From contig CM034401.1 of the NCBI GenBank assembly GCA_019925095.2, forward strand, positions 6,049,838-6,113,837: a DNA stretch of 64,000 nt, read 5' to 3'. The DNA comes from Dendrolimus kikuchii. Lineage: Eukaryota; Arthropoda; Insecta; Lepidoptera; Lasiocampidae. This document shows positions 61,801 to 64,000 of this stretch, piece after piece. Below the pieces are notes generated by a model. It was given only the letters and a program-made list of their open reading frames with translations. It did not search any database and had not been told where the DNA came from. Position 1 is the stretch's first letter. Every line of letters begins with the position of its first letter. The position numbers and the translations under genes are program-made.

Positions 61801-64000
61801 AAACACGGATTCGTCGAACTCAAAAGAATTTATAACAGGTGCAACTGAAATAATATTATATTTTAAATAGACAACATTTTGACATTATTTGACTCTTGTT
61901 GTCGAGTGGTTCTTACTGGATGTTTAAATGTCATATGACCCGCCAAAGTTACAAAGGGGACTGGAGCAAGATTAAGATAACTATATACATATTAAGTGAA
62001 AAAAAAATTGCAAGCTCTTCTTCATAAAAATCGTGTACCGTTAACAAACAGCTGCGCAGTGTGATTTACGGAACCAGCATCATTATTTACCAAACAAGTA
62101 TAGTTTCCTTGATTCTGATGGCTAACAGACTCAATACTCAGTTGGCTGGTTCGTTTTGTGCTTAAAAGGGACACTTCATTTTCACCAGACTTTATTTTAT
62201 TTCCATTGAAAAACCATTCAATTTTTAACGGTAAGTCGCCTTTACTGACTGTGCAAGTCACAAGCGCCATTTCTTGAGCATTCATTGGTTCTTCACCGAA
62301 CTCAAAGGGCATTATCTGCGGGGGGACTGAGAGGGGAAAAAGGATTTAGCTAATAAACAAAAACAAATTCTAACAGCATCCTTCGGTACAGTAATTGAAT
62401 TATTTAGGATTAATTTGTGTAAATAATGTACCGTTAACATAAAGCGTTGAAGTATGGTTGGTGCCGCCTGCTCTGTTTGTGACGACGCATGAGTAATTTC
62501 CTTGGTTGTGATGTGTCACTGATTCGATACTCAGTTGGCTCGTACGTTTGCCACTTGTCAATATTACACCATTCACCCCAGTCAGGATAGGGTTCCCGTC
62601 GAAATACCATTTAATATCAAGGGGTAGATCGCCTTTGCTTACAGTACAAATTACCACTACCATCTCTTGGTCGTTGATGGGTTCATTGCCGAAATCGAAT
62701 GGCATTATTTGTGGTGCAACTGCACAAAATAATGTTTTAATAATTAAGCTCATTTAAAGGTTTGAAGACTATGTTATTCGGGAACTCCAAATTGCCACAC
62801 ACGAGATTTAACCGAAAGGAAAAATATACATCATCAACTTTTACTTCAAAAGGTGATATTTTATTTATAAGTAGTATTTTAGTGAAAAAGTGGACACAAT
62901 AAAAATAAAGGATTTATGTAAATAGTACATTTGAAATATTTAAAAAGAAAAAAAATAAGCAATAAATATAAAAATCACATACGCTTTAAACCGAATGGTC
63001 CGTGCATGACACAGCTGTAAGCATGATAATGTGATTTTAGAAAATCAAACGTAGATACCGTTTACATTAAGAACTGCACTATGGCTACTACTGCCAGCCT
63101 CATTTTCCGCGATACAAGTGTAATTTCCTATGTGTTCGTGTTGAACATTCTCTATGCTTAAAATGGATATTCGTTTCCCGTTCCGGTTAATCAAAACATT
63201 GTTTCCAGAATGCAAAGGTCGGTTGTTTAAGTTCCAATAAATTTTCAACGGCAAGTCACCTTTTCCGACAGTGCAAGTTAAAGACACAGTATCACCTGCA
63301 TTGAGGACTTCTTCGCCAAAACTGAACGGAGTAACTTGTGGAATCACTGGAATTATCGATTATACTTCCATAACAAAGAGTTTCTTAACTAATATTTCAA
63401 AATTGTAGTGGAAGAAGATTGAGAATTATGGAGTAGTGAATAATCGGGACTATCGATTCCAGGATGATAAGGAAGGATTTACTAAATATTTAAATAGCAA
63501 CAAAAACTGTTGAATATGTATTTCATTAAAATACCATTGACCGCTAATTCAGCGGAGAAGTTTGCATGACCAGCTCTGTTGAATGCGGAACATGTATACA
63601 GCCCTTTGTGTATTGATGCAACGGAGTCTATTGAAAGACTACTCGACTTGTGACCAATCTTGGTTACAGTTATTCCTTGGATCTCATGAGCTGGTTTCCC
63701 ATTTAGATGCCAAGTAATGTTCACTGGTGAATCTCCTTTTGTAACCATACATTGAATGCCAACGGTGTCACCGGCATTTGCTGGCTCCTCTCCGAAAGTG
63801 AATGGATGGATTTGAGGAAGAACTGTTGTAAGGAATTTAAAAACTCATCAAGCAAGGTGTAAAACAAATATTTAAAAAAATATATTTGTAAGAATGATTA
63901 ACCGTTAACTTCCAGCGTCGCACTATGGTTCACTTGCCCAGCTAAATTTTCAACGTGACAAGTGTACATTCCTCTATGTGTACCATTCACGGAATCTATA
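22812..64000 (-). CDS. Dscam1: Dscam1, 3' two thirds (Ig7 array to C-terminus)
   Basis: Homophilic Ig-superfamily receptor for neurite self-recognition and, in arthropods, haemocyte immune recognition; type I membrane protein. In the window: alternative Ig7 exons (18 seen), then Ig8 (Cys pair VECKADG/YLCEAVNG), Ig9, four FN3 domains, Ig10 (LPCLAVG/YSCHVDNQFG), two FN3 domains, a choice of two transmembrane exons, and a cytoplasmic tail with YIAPPNRKLPPVPGSNYNTC, MEDEICPYATFHLLG, a poly-Pro SH3-type run (EPPPPPP) and a C-terminal PDZ-type ligand TAYDTVAV. Constant exons plus one transmembrane exon give 1266 codons with consistent phases. The 5' part (signal peptide, Ig1-Ig6, exon 4 and 6 arrays) lies beyond 64000. 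Coordinates span exons and introns. Confidence 0.97.
22891..24942 (-). other. Dscam1 intron between C25 and C26
   Basis: 2.05 kb, AT-rich; no gene or repeat recognised. Confidence 0.7.
24943..25003 (-). CDS. Dscam1: Dscam1 constant exon C25
   Basis: 61 nt encoding RAHTAKDGMHTEEMRKLIE, matching the conserved TEEMRKLIER block near the Dscam C-terminus; phase 1 in, 2 out. Confidence 0.92.
25004..25050 (-). promoter_or_regulatory. Short acceptor region next to transposon
   Basis: Only 47 bp separate the C25 3' splice site (TTGTTGCAG) from the repeat beginning at 25051, so branch point and pyrimidine tract must lie here or inside the repeat. Confidence 0.5.
25051..27676 (+). mobile_element. Internally deleted Ty3/gypsy-type element
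   Basis: Gag and protease sequence joined directly to an integrase C-terminus, bounded by a 65-bp direct repeat (25051-25115 and 27612-27676, TGCCTGCCCACTACACTTAT onward) that may be LTR remnants. RT, RNase H and integrase core are gone. Located antisense in a Dscam1 intron. A CsRn1-like clade is a guess from gag style. Confidence 0.75.
25789..27612 (+). pseudogene. Defective gag-protease-integrase C-terminus
   Basis: The ATG at 25789 opens a Pro-rich gag N-terminus; a +1 frameshift near 26110-26130 moves to the frame continuing to 27612. Visible: SRFDGAKGSDVLAFVDAIE (gag), CYYCKQFGHLKEEC knuckle and a Cys-rich second motif (CFGCGTPGVIRANCSTC), protease ALFDTGAKQSVAS with LLGMNFLLDAG, then a join after LHRIDTGDATRI to KIYADRGRQPAPSYKIGDLV, an integrase C-terminal region. 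Non-functional. Confidence 0.75.
27677..28020. other. Dscam1 intron segment
   Basis: GC-rich patch at 27690-27725, otherwise unremarkable; possibly part of a neighbouring LTR. Confidence 0.3.
28025..28219 (-). mobile_element. RTE-like LINE 3' tail, copy D
   Basis: Same tail as copy C (19003-19216), with an (ATGT)n run at the 28025 side. Confidence 0.75.
28388..28612. mobile_element. Hairpin MITE with about 105-bp inverted repeats
   Basis: Left arm GCCTTTACCGCCATTTTATC and right arm (reverse) GCCTTTACAGTCATTTTCTC. Inner arms share TTGCAAAAGGTATTTT and AACTATTATTTTG. No coding capacity. Confidence 0.75.
28613..30634. other. Dscam1 intron segment, AT-rich
   Basis: No gene recognised; a small CGTATG repeat at 29927-29945. 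Confidence 0.6.
30635..31039. mobile_element. MITE with about 110-bp near-perfect terminal inverted repeats
   Basis: The left TIR AATAAAACTACGTTTTAACG is mirrored at the right end. Both arms include GGCCACTGAAAAGTGGCC hairpin cores and the palindrome CCGTGATCACGG. About 150 bp of unique centre. It ends 50 bp from Dscam1 exon C24. No transposase. Confidence 0.8.
31089..31235 (-). CDS. Dscam1: Dscam1 constant exon C24
   Basis: 147 nt, phases 1-1: TRKCGSPEPPPPPPRNANND then SSSFNESKDSNEISEAECDQ. Proline run is a likely SH3 ligand. Symmetric exon, could be skipped in frame. Confidence 0.93.
31236..31909 (-). other. Dscam1 intron C23-C24
   Basis: 674 bp; nothing recognised. Confidence 0.7.
31910..32048 (-). 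CDS. Dscam1: Dscam1 constant exon C23
   Basis: 139 nt encoding RARYSRPMYACGPEYDEPAC and on to GTPYSDHYGSRPSI. Tyr-rich cytoplasmic segment, partly repeating C22 (PEYDxPAxCA.E.DQY). Confidence 0.93.
32049..32961 (-). other. Dscam1 intron C22-C23
   Basis: 913 bp; nothing recognised. Confidence 0.7.
32962..33075 (-). CDS. Dscam1: Dscam1 constant exon C22
   Basis: 38 codons, phases 0-0: PRANSRYARKNSQGGQSAIY then STAPEYDDPATCAEEDQY. Symmetric exon. In Drosophila some tail exons are alternatively skipped. Confidence 0.94.
33128..33432. repeat. Three-copy dispersed repeat, copy 1
   Basis: About 300 bp shared in the same orientation with 49688-49990 and, interrupted, 43207-43700. Shared words: GAACTGAAAGGAGATGT, GTGTAAAATTACTCTAAAAT, GATCTGGCTTAAAGG. 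Confidence 0.8.
33825..33955. mobile_element. Hairpin MITE, family H1 copy 1
   Basis: Arms AGACAAGTAGC...ATGGGAATGACATA and the mirror TATGTCATTCCCAT...GCTACTTGTCT around a 15-bp centre. A second copy is at 41617-41740. Confidence 0.8.
34175..34497 (-). mobile_element. tRNA-derived SINE with target-site duplication
   Basis: On the - strand it starts with a pol III promoter: A box TAGCGTAATGG (34476-34466), B box GGTTCGAATC (34435-34426), then the lepidopteran body including AACATCGTGATGAAACCTGC and CAGTGGGACG. Flanked by GAGACCCAT at 34166-34174 and 34498-34506. Confidence 0.85.
34553..34731 (-). CDS. Dscam1: Dscam1 constant exon C21
   Basis: 179 nt: MEDEICPYATFHLLGFREEM (highly conserved Dscam endodomain) then a His-rich run (HPHPHPHH) and SRAGSQSM. 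Phase 1 in, 0 out. Confidence 0.95.
34872..34957. mobile_element. Hairpin MITE, family H2 copy 1
   Basis: Imperfect palindrome related to 35396-35492; centre GGTTCTTAAAGAAGCGTT, ends CTCTATGAATAAGATCG-like. Confidence 0.65.
35396..35492. mobile_element. Hairpin MITE, family H2 copy 2
   Basis: Arms CTTATTCATAGAGTATTACA and AGTTTGAACGCTTCTTAA mirrored on the other side; nearly perfect fold-back of about 95 bp. Confidence 0.8.
36928..37026 (-). CDS. Dscam1: Dscam1 constant exon C20
   Basis: 99 nt, phases 1-1: GAHSTWDPRRHHYERIRRTR then MRRTGSGDTIST. Symmetric cassette-like exon. Confidence 0.92.
37027..38874 (-). other. Dscam1 intron C19-C20
   Basis: 1.85 kb. 37440-37640 resembles a widespread insect interspersed repeat (GTCCCGGCAGACGTTGTCCT; AATCGGTCCAGTAGT). 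A fold-back element lies at 38640-38762. Confidence 0.6.
38640..38762. mobile_element. Fold-back MITE
   Basis: Left arm TATATCTTGCTAATCATTCA...ATCGGTAAAATTT and right arm (reverse) TATATCTTACCGAGCGTTCA...ATCGGTTAAAATTT. Confidence 0.7.
38875..39051 (-). CDS. Dscam1: Dscam1 constant exon C19 (juxtamembrane)
   Basis: 177 nt, phases 1-1: DAVYNASQAAL, Gly run, then LRDELGYIAPPNRKLPPVPG SNYNTCDRVKR. The donor was placed at GTGAGT (38874) because its phase fits C20; closer GT dinucleotides do not. Confidence 0.93.
39052..40623 (-). other. Dscam1 intron between transmembrane exon TM-a and C19
   Basis: 1.57 kb; contains the dispersed repeat 39978-40285, otherwise nothing recognised. Confidence 0.7.
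39978..40285. repeat. Dispersed repeat, copy 2
   Basis: Inverted relative to 19795-20072; see that entry. Confidence 0.7.
40624..40830 (-). CDS. Dscam1: Dscam1 alternative transmembrane exon TM-a
   Basis: 207 nt, phases 1-1. Encodes TIAPLPGNGDGDKELPPWVK, a hydrophobic span (LVPILATIVVFIVGVVVICL) and a basic stop-transfer end (LARRNTPHRLRGQKDG). Counterpart of one of the two Drosophila exon 17 variants; the choice sends isoforms to different neurite compartments in fly. Its acceptor lies 23 nt after the end of TM-b. Confidence 0.95.
40831..40853 (-). promoter_or_regulatory. 23-nt spacer between mutually exclusive transmembrane exons
   Basis: Begins GT and ends TATAG on the - strand but is far too short to be removed as an intron, so TM-b cannot be spliced to TM-a. 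Confidence 0.85.
40854..41027 (-). CDS. Dscam1: Dscam1 alternative transmembrane exon TM-b
   Basis: 174 nt, phases 1-1. Encodes TIAPARDVGGNSLTTDQTLK, then the membrane span LNLIVPVVAAILVIIIAIVV and VCVVRGARDPHK. Closest in form to the fly exon 17 variant with SNLNLVVPVVAALLVIII. Confidence 0.95.
41215..41455 (+). mobile_element. RTE-like LINE 3' tail, second subfamily
   Basis: The + strand encodes GTGRPRRTHHDQITEELKRG QVKS, then after a frameshift QDRRKWRSIVSAYPHGKKA with a stop, and ends TATGTATGTATGTA. Related to but distinct from copies A-E. Confidence 0.75.
41617..41740. mobile_element. Hairpin MITE, family H1 copy 2
   Basis: Arms CTAGACAAGTG...ATGGGAATGACATA and mirror ATATCATTCCCATA...CACTTGTCTA; same family as 33825-33955. 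Confidence 0.8.
42486..42587 (-). CDS. Dscam1: Dscam1 constant exon C18 (FN6 end)
   Basis: 102 nt, phases 1-1: LEPATWYVLRITAHNNAGFN then VAEYEFATLTMTG; the last FN3 strands before the membrane. Confidence 0.95.
42588..42960 (-). other. Dscam1 intron C17-C18
   Basis: 373 bp, nothing recognised. Confidence 0.7.
42961..43025 (-). CDS. Dscam1: Dscam1 constant exon C17 (FN6)
   Basis: 65 nt: GAAEWNQISNAVKPGGNFVV L; phase 2 in, 1 out; donor GTAAGT. Confidence 0.94.
43026..43833 (-). other. Dscam1 intron C16-C17
   Basis: Mostly occupied by the repeat at 43207-43700. Confidence 0.7.
43207..43700. repeat. Three-copy dispersed repeat, copy 2 (interrupted)
   Basis: Same family as 33128-33432; about 205 bp of extra sequence (around 43268-43475) lies after CAGTT-like TTTTATTTTCTA. 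Confidence 0.7.
43834..44010 (-). CDS. Dscam1: Dscam1 constant exon C16 (FN5 end and FN6 start)
   Basis: 177 nt: IGTGEASDVVIARTRGSKPP then DFIEVGSSSVTLHLKQW and GGCPMSHFVVENKK; phase 2-2. Confidence 0.94.
44011..44564 (-). other. Dscam1 intron C15-C16
   Basis: 554 bp, AT-rich, nothing recognised. Confidence 0.7.
44565..44647 (-). CDS. Dscam1: Dscam1 constant exon C15 (FN5)
   Basis: 83 nt: IPSSTDTYTLENLFCGSRYQ LYVTAYN; phase 0 in, 2 out. Confidence 0.94.
44648..45128 (-). other. Dscam1 intron C14-C15
   Basis: Holds LINE tail copy E (44701-44776). A short fold-back with arms TCATCATTTGATC and GATCAAATGATGA lies at about 45061-45095. Confidence 0.7.
44671..44788 (+). mobile_element. RTE-like LINE 3' tail, copy E
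   Basis: About 75 bp of tail (AGAATAAGCCTAAAAGGCGC to GGCGTGAAG), (TATG)n end, flanked by ATGTAAAACACG at 44671-44682 and 44777-44788 (probable target-site duplication with about 18 bp filler on the left). Confidence 0.7.
45129..45280 (-). CDS. Dscam1: Dscam1 constant exon C14 (FN5 start)
   Basis: 152 nt: PPFPPQLSIASSSVSSLTLR LKPSADEDQSPAAGYTIHY, KQEFGDWETVQ; phase 1 in, 0 out. Confidence 0.94.
45281..45679 (-). other. Dscam1 intron C13-C14
   Basis: 399 bp, nothing recognised. Confidence 0.7.
45680..45839 (-). CDS. Dscam1: Dscam1 constant exon C13 (Ig10 second half)
   Basis: 160 nt: VKGHPLEPSERVRQLPEGSL QIAG, then DAGEYSCHVDNQFGTDTVTH, with the second Ig10 Cys. Confidence 0.95.
45840..46748 (-). 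other. Dscam1 intron C12-C13
   Basis: 909 bp with a SINE-like tRNA-derived head at 46285-46340; the rest is unrecognised. Confidence 0.6.
46285..46340 (+). repeat. tRNA-derived SINE head (A and B boxes)
   Basis: GGCCTAGCTCACTGG (A-box-like) followed by GGAGTTCGATTTTTG (B-box-like) at promoter spacing; downstream body not delimited. Confidence 0.45.
46749..46858 (-). CDS. Dscam1: Dscam1 constant exon C12 (Ig10 first half)
   Basis: 110 nt: PAKIASFDESFTATYKEDVK LPCLAVGDPQPNILWK; first Ig10 Cys and core Trp; phase 1 in, 0 out. Confidence 0.95.
46859..47437 (-). other. Dscam1 intron C11-C12
   Basis: 579 bp, nothing recognised. Confidence 0.7.
47438..47570 (-). CDS. Dscam1: Dscam1 constant exon C11 (FN4 end)
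   Basis: 133 nt: VPASQTSYSATDLKAGRYDF WVTASTIIGEGQSSATAS; phase 0 in, 1 out. Acceptor CTTGAAG has a weak pyrimidine tract. Confidence 0.92.
47571..48075 (-). other. Dscam1 intron C10-C11
   Basis: 505 bp, nothing recognised. Confidence 0.7.
48076..48224 (-). CDS. Dscam1: Dscam1 constant exon C10 (FN4 start)
   Basis: 149 nt: PEAPRAVKALVMGQDSILVS WRPPAQPNGVVTHYNVYTQA; phase 1 in, 0 out. Confidence 0.95.
48960..49002. repeat. Two abutting perfect palindromes
   Basis: A 20-bp palindrome (arms TTTCGATCTA, 48960-48979) overlaps by 3 bp a 26-bp palindrome (arms AAACCGTGGTATA, 48977-49002). Confidence 0.9.
49293..49612. mobile_element. Non-autonomous DNA element (MITE-like), copy 2
   Basis: Inverted relative to 7057-7451; ends GTTCCACAAGAGGCTCACAA and GACCGTGGTCGCCATGTGGA AC. 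Contains TGACGTCA near 49558. Confidence 0.65.
49688..49990. repeat. Three-copy dispersed repeat, copy 3
   Basis: Same orientation and close similarity to 33128-33432 through GATCTGGCTTAAAGG. Confidence 0.8.
50342..50497 (-). CDS. Dscam1: Dscam1 constant exon C9 (FN3 end)
   Basis: 156 nt: EKTKDTKITASSETILHGLK KFTNYSMEVLATTNGGDGVR, SAPIHCQTEQD; phases 1-1. Confidence 0.94.
50498..51075 (-). other. Dscam1 intron C8-C9
   Basis: 578 bp, nothing recognised. Confidence 0.7.
51076..51317 (-). CDS. Dscam1: Dscam1 constant exon C8 (FN2 end and FN3 start)
   Basis: 242 nt: TYTQYAMVVQAFNKMGSGPI and on to TIRVSWISPPLAAANGLIKA, YKVIYGPSETWY. The second of two overlapping GTATG donors was chosen by phase. 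Confidence 0.94.
51318..51965 (-). other. Dscam1 intron C7-C8
   Basis: 648 bp; 51335-51425 is a diverged piece of the short poly(A) retroposon family (GGAAAGTGGTTACTATAGC). Confidence 0.6.
51966..52076 (-). CDS. Dscam1: Dscam1 constant exon C7 (FN2)
   Basis: 111 nt: YYVGYKLASSNKSYVFETVD ISKESGKEHHLDILNL; phase 2-2. Confidence 0.94.
52077..52891 (-). other. Dscam1 intron C6-C7
   Basis: 815 bp; 52195-52310 is another diverged retroposon piece (CTATGGACGTTTGCAACATC); the rest is unrecognised. Confidence 0.6.
52892..53143 (-). CDS. Dscam1: Dscam1 constant exon C6 (FN1 end and FN2 start)
   Basis: 252 nt: VLVPGDATEAGVFSLRPATA YHIRIVAENELGTSEPSETV TIITAEEAPTGPPQDV, VTWKPPPPQDWNGELQ; phase 2-2. 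Confidence 0.95.
53144..53655 (-). other. Dscam1 intron C5-C6
   Basis: 512 bp, nothing recognised. Confidence 0.7.
53656..53812 (-). CDS. Dscam1: Dscam1 constant exon C5 (FN1 start)
   Basis: 157 nt: VPEAPYGLKVLDKSGRTVQL SWAAPYDGNSPIKKFLIEYK; phase 1 in, 2 out. Confidence 0.95.
54108..54315 (-). CDS. Dscam1: Dscam1 constant exon C4 (Ig9 main part)
   Basis: 208 nt: PIGIIWNMNNKRLEPKSDPR YTIREEILPGGVVSDLSI, SALFTCVATNAFGSDD; second Ig9 Cys. Confidence 0.96.
54536..54615 (-). CDS. Dscam1: Dscam1 constant exon C3 (Ig9 start)
   Basis: 80 nt: PPQFEIKMRNQTARRSEPTV LQCQAKGEK; first Ig9 Cys; phase 1 in, 0 out. Confidence 0.95.
54703..54876 (-). CDS. Dscam1: Dscam1 constant exon C2 (Ig8 second half)
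   Basis: 174 nt: DAPADYKDLKPNDPNVKVED GTLTIANIQKTNEGYYLCEA VNGIG; phases 1-1. Confidence 0.96.
54877..55237 (-). other. Dscam1 intron C1-C2
   Basis: 361 bp, nothing recognised. Confidence 0.7.
55238..55357 (-). CDS. Dscam1: Dscam1 constant exon C1 (Ig8 first half; fly exon 10)
   Basis: 120 nt: PPRWILEPTDKAFAQGSDAK VECKADGFPKPQVTWKRAE; the common acceptor exon to which every Ig7 variant must splice; phase 1-1. Confidence 0.97.
55955..55983 (-). promoter_or_regulatory. 12-bp perfect stem, 5-nt loop
   Basis: TTTCGGTTTTGT, loop CTAGT, ACAAAACCGAAA on the + strand; equally a hairpin in the - strand transcript. Confidence 0.6.
56015..56134 (-). promoter_or_regulatory. 17-bp perfect inverted repeat, 86-nt loop
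   Basis: ACTAAAATGTATATAGC at 56015-56031 and its exact complement GCTATATACATTTTAGT at 56118-56134. Confidence 0.6.
56843..57127 (-). CDS. Dscam1: Dscam1 Ig7 alternative exon V1 (last of array)
   Basis: 285 nt, phases 1-1: LPRIVPFSFESPLFAGQ, Cys in VTCLVSQGD, SYACIARNAAG. Donor GTACAA. Confidence 0.93.
57325..57618 (-). CDS. Dscam1: Dscam1 Ig7 alternative exon V2 (GC donor)
   Basis: 294 nt: PPLIMPFSFGDVPSNPGDT, VNCVATKGD, GNYTCIVQNAAG. At the aligned exon end the donor is GCACGT rather than GT. Confidence 0.85.
57712..57999 (-). CDS. Dscam1: Dscam1 Ig7 alternative exon V3
   Basis: 288 nt: PPKIAPFVAGSEPAFLGDYF, LQCIITHGD, LYNCTATNAAG. No internal in-frame ATG near the start, yet open throughout. 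Donor GTGCGA. Confidence 0.9.
58065..58352 (-). CDS. Dscam1: Dscam1 Ig7 alternative exon V4
   Basis: 288 nt: PPNVLPFSFGEKPANVGEYL, VACTVNFGD, SYTCVGENRAG. Donor GTCAGT. Confidence 0.94.
58481..58768 (-). CDS. Dscam1: Dscam1 Ig7 alternative exon V5
   Basis: 288 nt: PPVVQPFSFGEVAMNSGQVV, APCSVIEGD, GNYTCVAENDAG. Donor GTGCAT. Confidence 0.94.
58818..59102 (-). CDS. Dscam1: Dscam1 Ig7 alternative exon V6
   Basis: 285 nt: VPHIKPFELDEAVFAGESVH, LDCHVSKGD, GNYTCSATNRAG. Donor GTACTT. Confidence 0.94.
59170..59454 (-). CDS. Dscam1: Dscam1 Ig7 alternative exon V7
   Basis: 285 nt: PPHILPFEIEESIYYGESVQ, MTCHASKGDRP, GNYTCIAKNRAG. Donor GTATTG. Confidence 0.94.
59556..59846 (-). CDS. Dscam1: Dscam1 Ig7 alternative exon V8
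   Basis: 291 nt: VPHIIPFEVEESIFAGESVH, LTCHVSKGDRP, GNYTCTASNRAG. Donor GTACCC. Confidence 0.94.
59937..60218 (-). CDS. Dscam1: Dscam1 Ig7 alternative exon V9
   Basis: 282 nt: LPNILPFDVDQDLFSGESVQ, MMCHISKGDRP, GNYTCIAKNPAG. Donor GTACAC. Shortest variant. Confidence 0.94.
60394..60681 (-). CDS. Dscam1: Dscam1 Ig7 alternative exon V10
   Basis: 288 nt: LPYIVPFEADESVFAGETVQ, LNCHVSKGDLP, GNYTCVATNRAG. Donor GTCAGT. Confidence 0.94.
60772..61056 (-). CDS. Dscam1: Dscam1 Ig7 alternative exon V11
   Basis: 285 nt: PPHIAPFTAEEPVFAGESVQ, LTCHITKGDRP, GEYSCHAANHAG. Donor GTATCT. The frame stays open through the intron into V12. Confidence 0.94.
61132..61416 (-). CDS. Dscam1: Dscam1 Ig7 alternative exon V12
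   Basis: 285 nt: APIISPFDFDEGIFYGESIQ, VMCHIPKGDMP, GNYTCTASNIVAS. Closely related to V13. Donor GTACAT. Confidence 0.94.
61560..61844 (-). CDS. Dscam1: Dscam1 Ig7 alternative exon V13
   Basis: 285 nt: APVINSFEFDESVFYGEGVQ, VMCHVSKGDKP, GNYTCTASNIVAS. Probable tandem duplicate of V12. Donor GTATAT. Confidence 0.94.
62039..62326 (-). CDS. Dscam1: Dscam1 Ig7 alternative exon V14
   Basis: 288 nt: PPQIMPFEFGEEPMNAQEMA, VTCTVSKGDLP, GNYTCLVNNDAG. Sister of V15. Donor GTACAC. Confidence 0.94.
62432..62719 (-). CDS. Dscam1: Dscam1 Ig7 alternative exon V15
   Basis: 288 nt: APQIMPFDFGNEPINDQEMV, VICTVSKGDLP, GNYSCVVTNRAG. Donor GTACAT. Confidence 0.94.
62720..63058 (-). other. Intron between V15 and V16
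   Basis: 339 bp, wider than other inter-variant gaps (about 75-200 bp); no further exon found in it. Confidence 0.7.
63059..63346 (-). CDS. Dscam1: Dscam1 Ig7 alternative exon V16
   Basis: 288 nt: IPQVTPFSFGEEVLNAGDTV, LTCTVGKGDLP, GNYTCIAENEAG. Donor GTATCT. Confidence 0.94.
63535..63822 (-). CDS. Dscam1: Dscam1 Ig7 alternative exon V17
   Basis: 288 nt: LPQIHPFTFGEEPANAGDTV, IQCMVTKGDSP, LYTCSAFNRAG. Donor GTATTT. Confidence 0.94.
63903..64000 (-). CDS. Dscam1: Dscam1 Ig7 alternative exon V18 (partial at window edge)
   Basis: Last 98 nt of another variant: DSVNGTHRGMYTCHVENLAG QVNHSATLEVN. Donor GTTAAT. The array continues past 64000. Confidence 0.92.

Noticed and set aside
1..64000. CRISPR arrays, operons, ribosome binding sites
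   Set aside because: The window is eukaryotic with spliced genes; no regularly spaced direct repeats of CRISPR type were seen.

Overview
The window looks like nuclear DNA of a lepidopteran (moth or butterfly). The basis is AT-rich sequence, GT-AG introns, and several dispersed repeats of types common in Lepidoptera: a tRNA-derived SINE, R1-like and RTE-like LINE tails, Ty3/gypsy elements and hairpin MITEs. The species cannot be fixed from sequence alone. Family assignments come from recognising motifs, not from database searches.

Two host genes converge. On the + strand, 7960-18808 encodes the mitochondrial F1-ATP synthase delta subunit in five coding exons (161 aa). On the - strand, from the right edge down to 22812, lies the 3' two thirds of arthropod Dscam1, the hypervariable Ig-superfamily neuronal and immune receptor. 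In transcript order the Dscam1 part holds at least 18 tandem alternative exons for Ig7 (63903-64000 partial, then 17 complete exons down to 56843). It then has constant exons for Ig8, Ig9, FN1-FN4, Ig10 and FN5-FN6 (55357 to 42486), two mutually exclusive transmembrane exons (41027-40854 and 40830-40624), and eight cytoplasmic exons ending with the C-terminal residues TAYDTVAV at 22812. Splice phases agree at every junction I checked: the constant exons plus one transmembrane exon give one open frame of 1266 codons plus stop.

The left 20 kb is a transposon graveyard around and inside the ATP synthase gene. An R1-like LINE is split by a gypsy element, which is itself split by a short poly(A) retroposon. 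A second gypsy copy in ATP synthase intron 2 is intact except for one nonsense codon and a clipped 3' LTR. Next to it a terminal-inverted-repeat element carries a gag-only Ty1/copia relic. Intron 4 holds a frameshifted Tc1/mariner-type transposase and two LINE tails. Dscam1 introns carry an internally deleted gypsy element abutting the penultimate exon, hairpin MITEs, a tRNA-derived SINE and a three-copy repeat family.

Most interesting for follow-up: the two transmembrane exons are only 23 nt apart, too short to be an intron, which would by itself enforce mutual exclusion. One Ig7 exon has GC instead of GT at its donor. Strong hairpins sit in the intron between the Ig7 array and the next constant exon, where RNA structures controlling exon choice would be expected.
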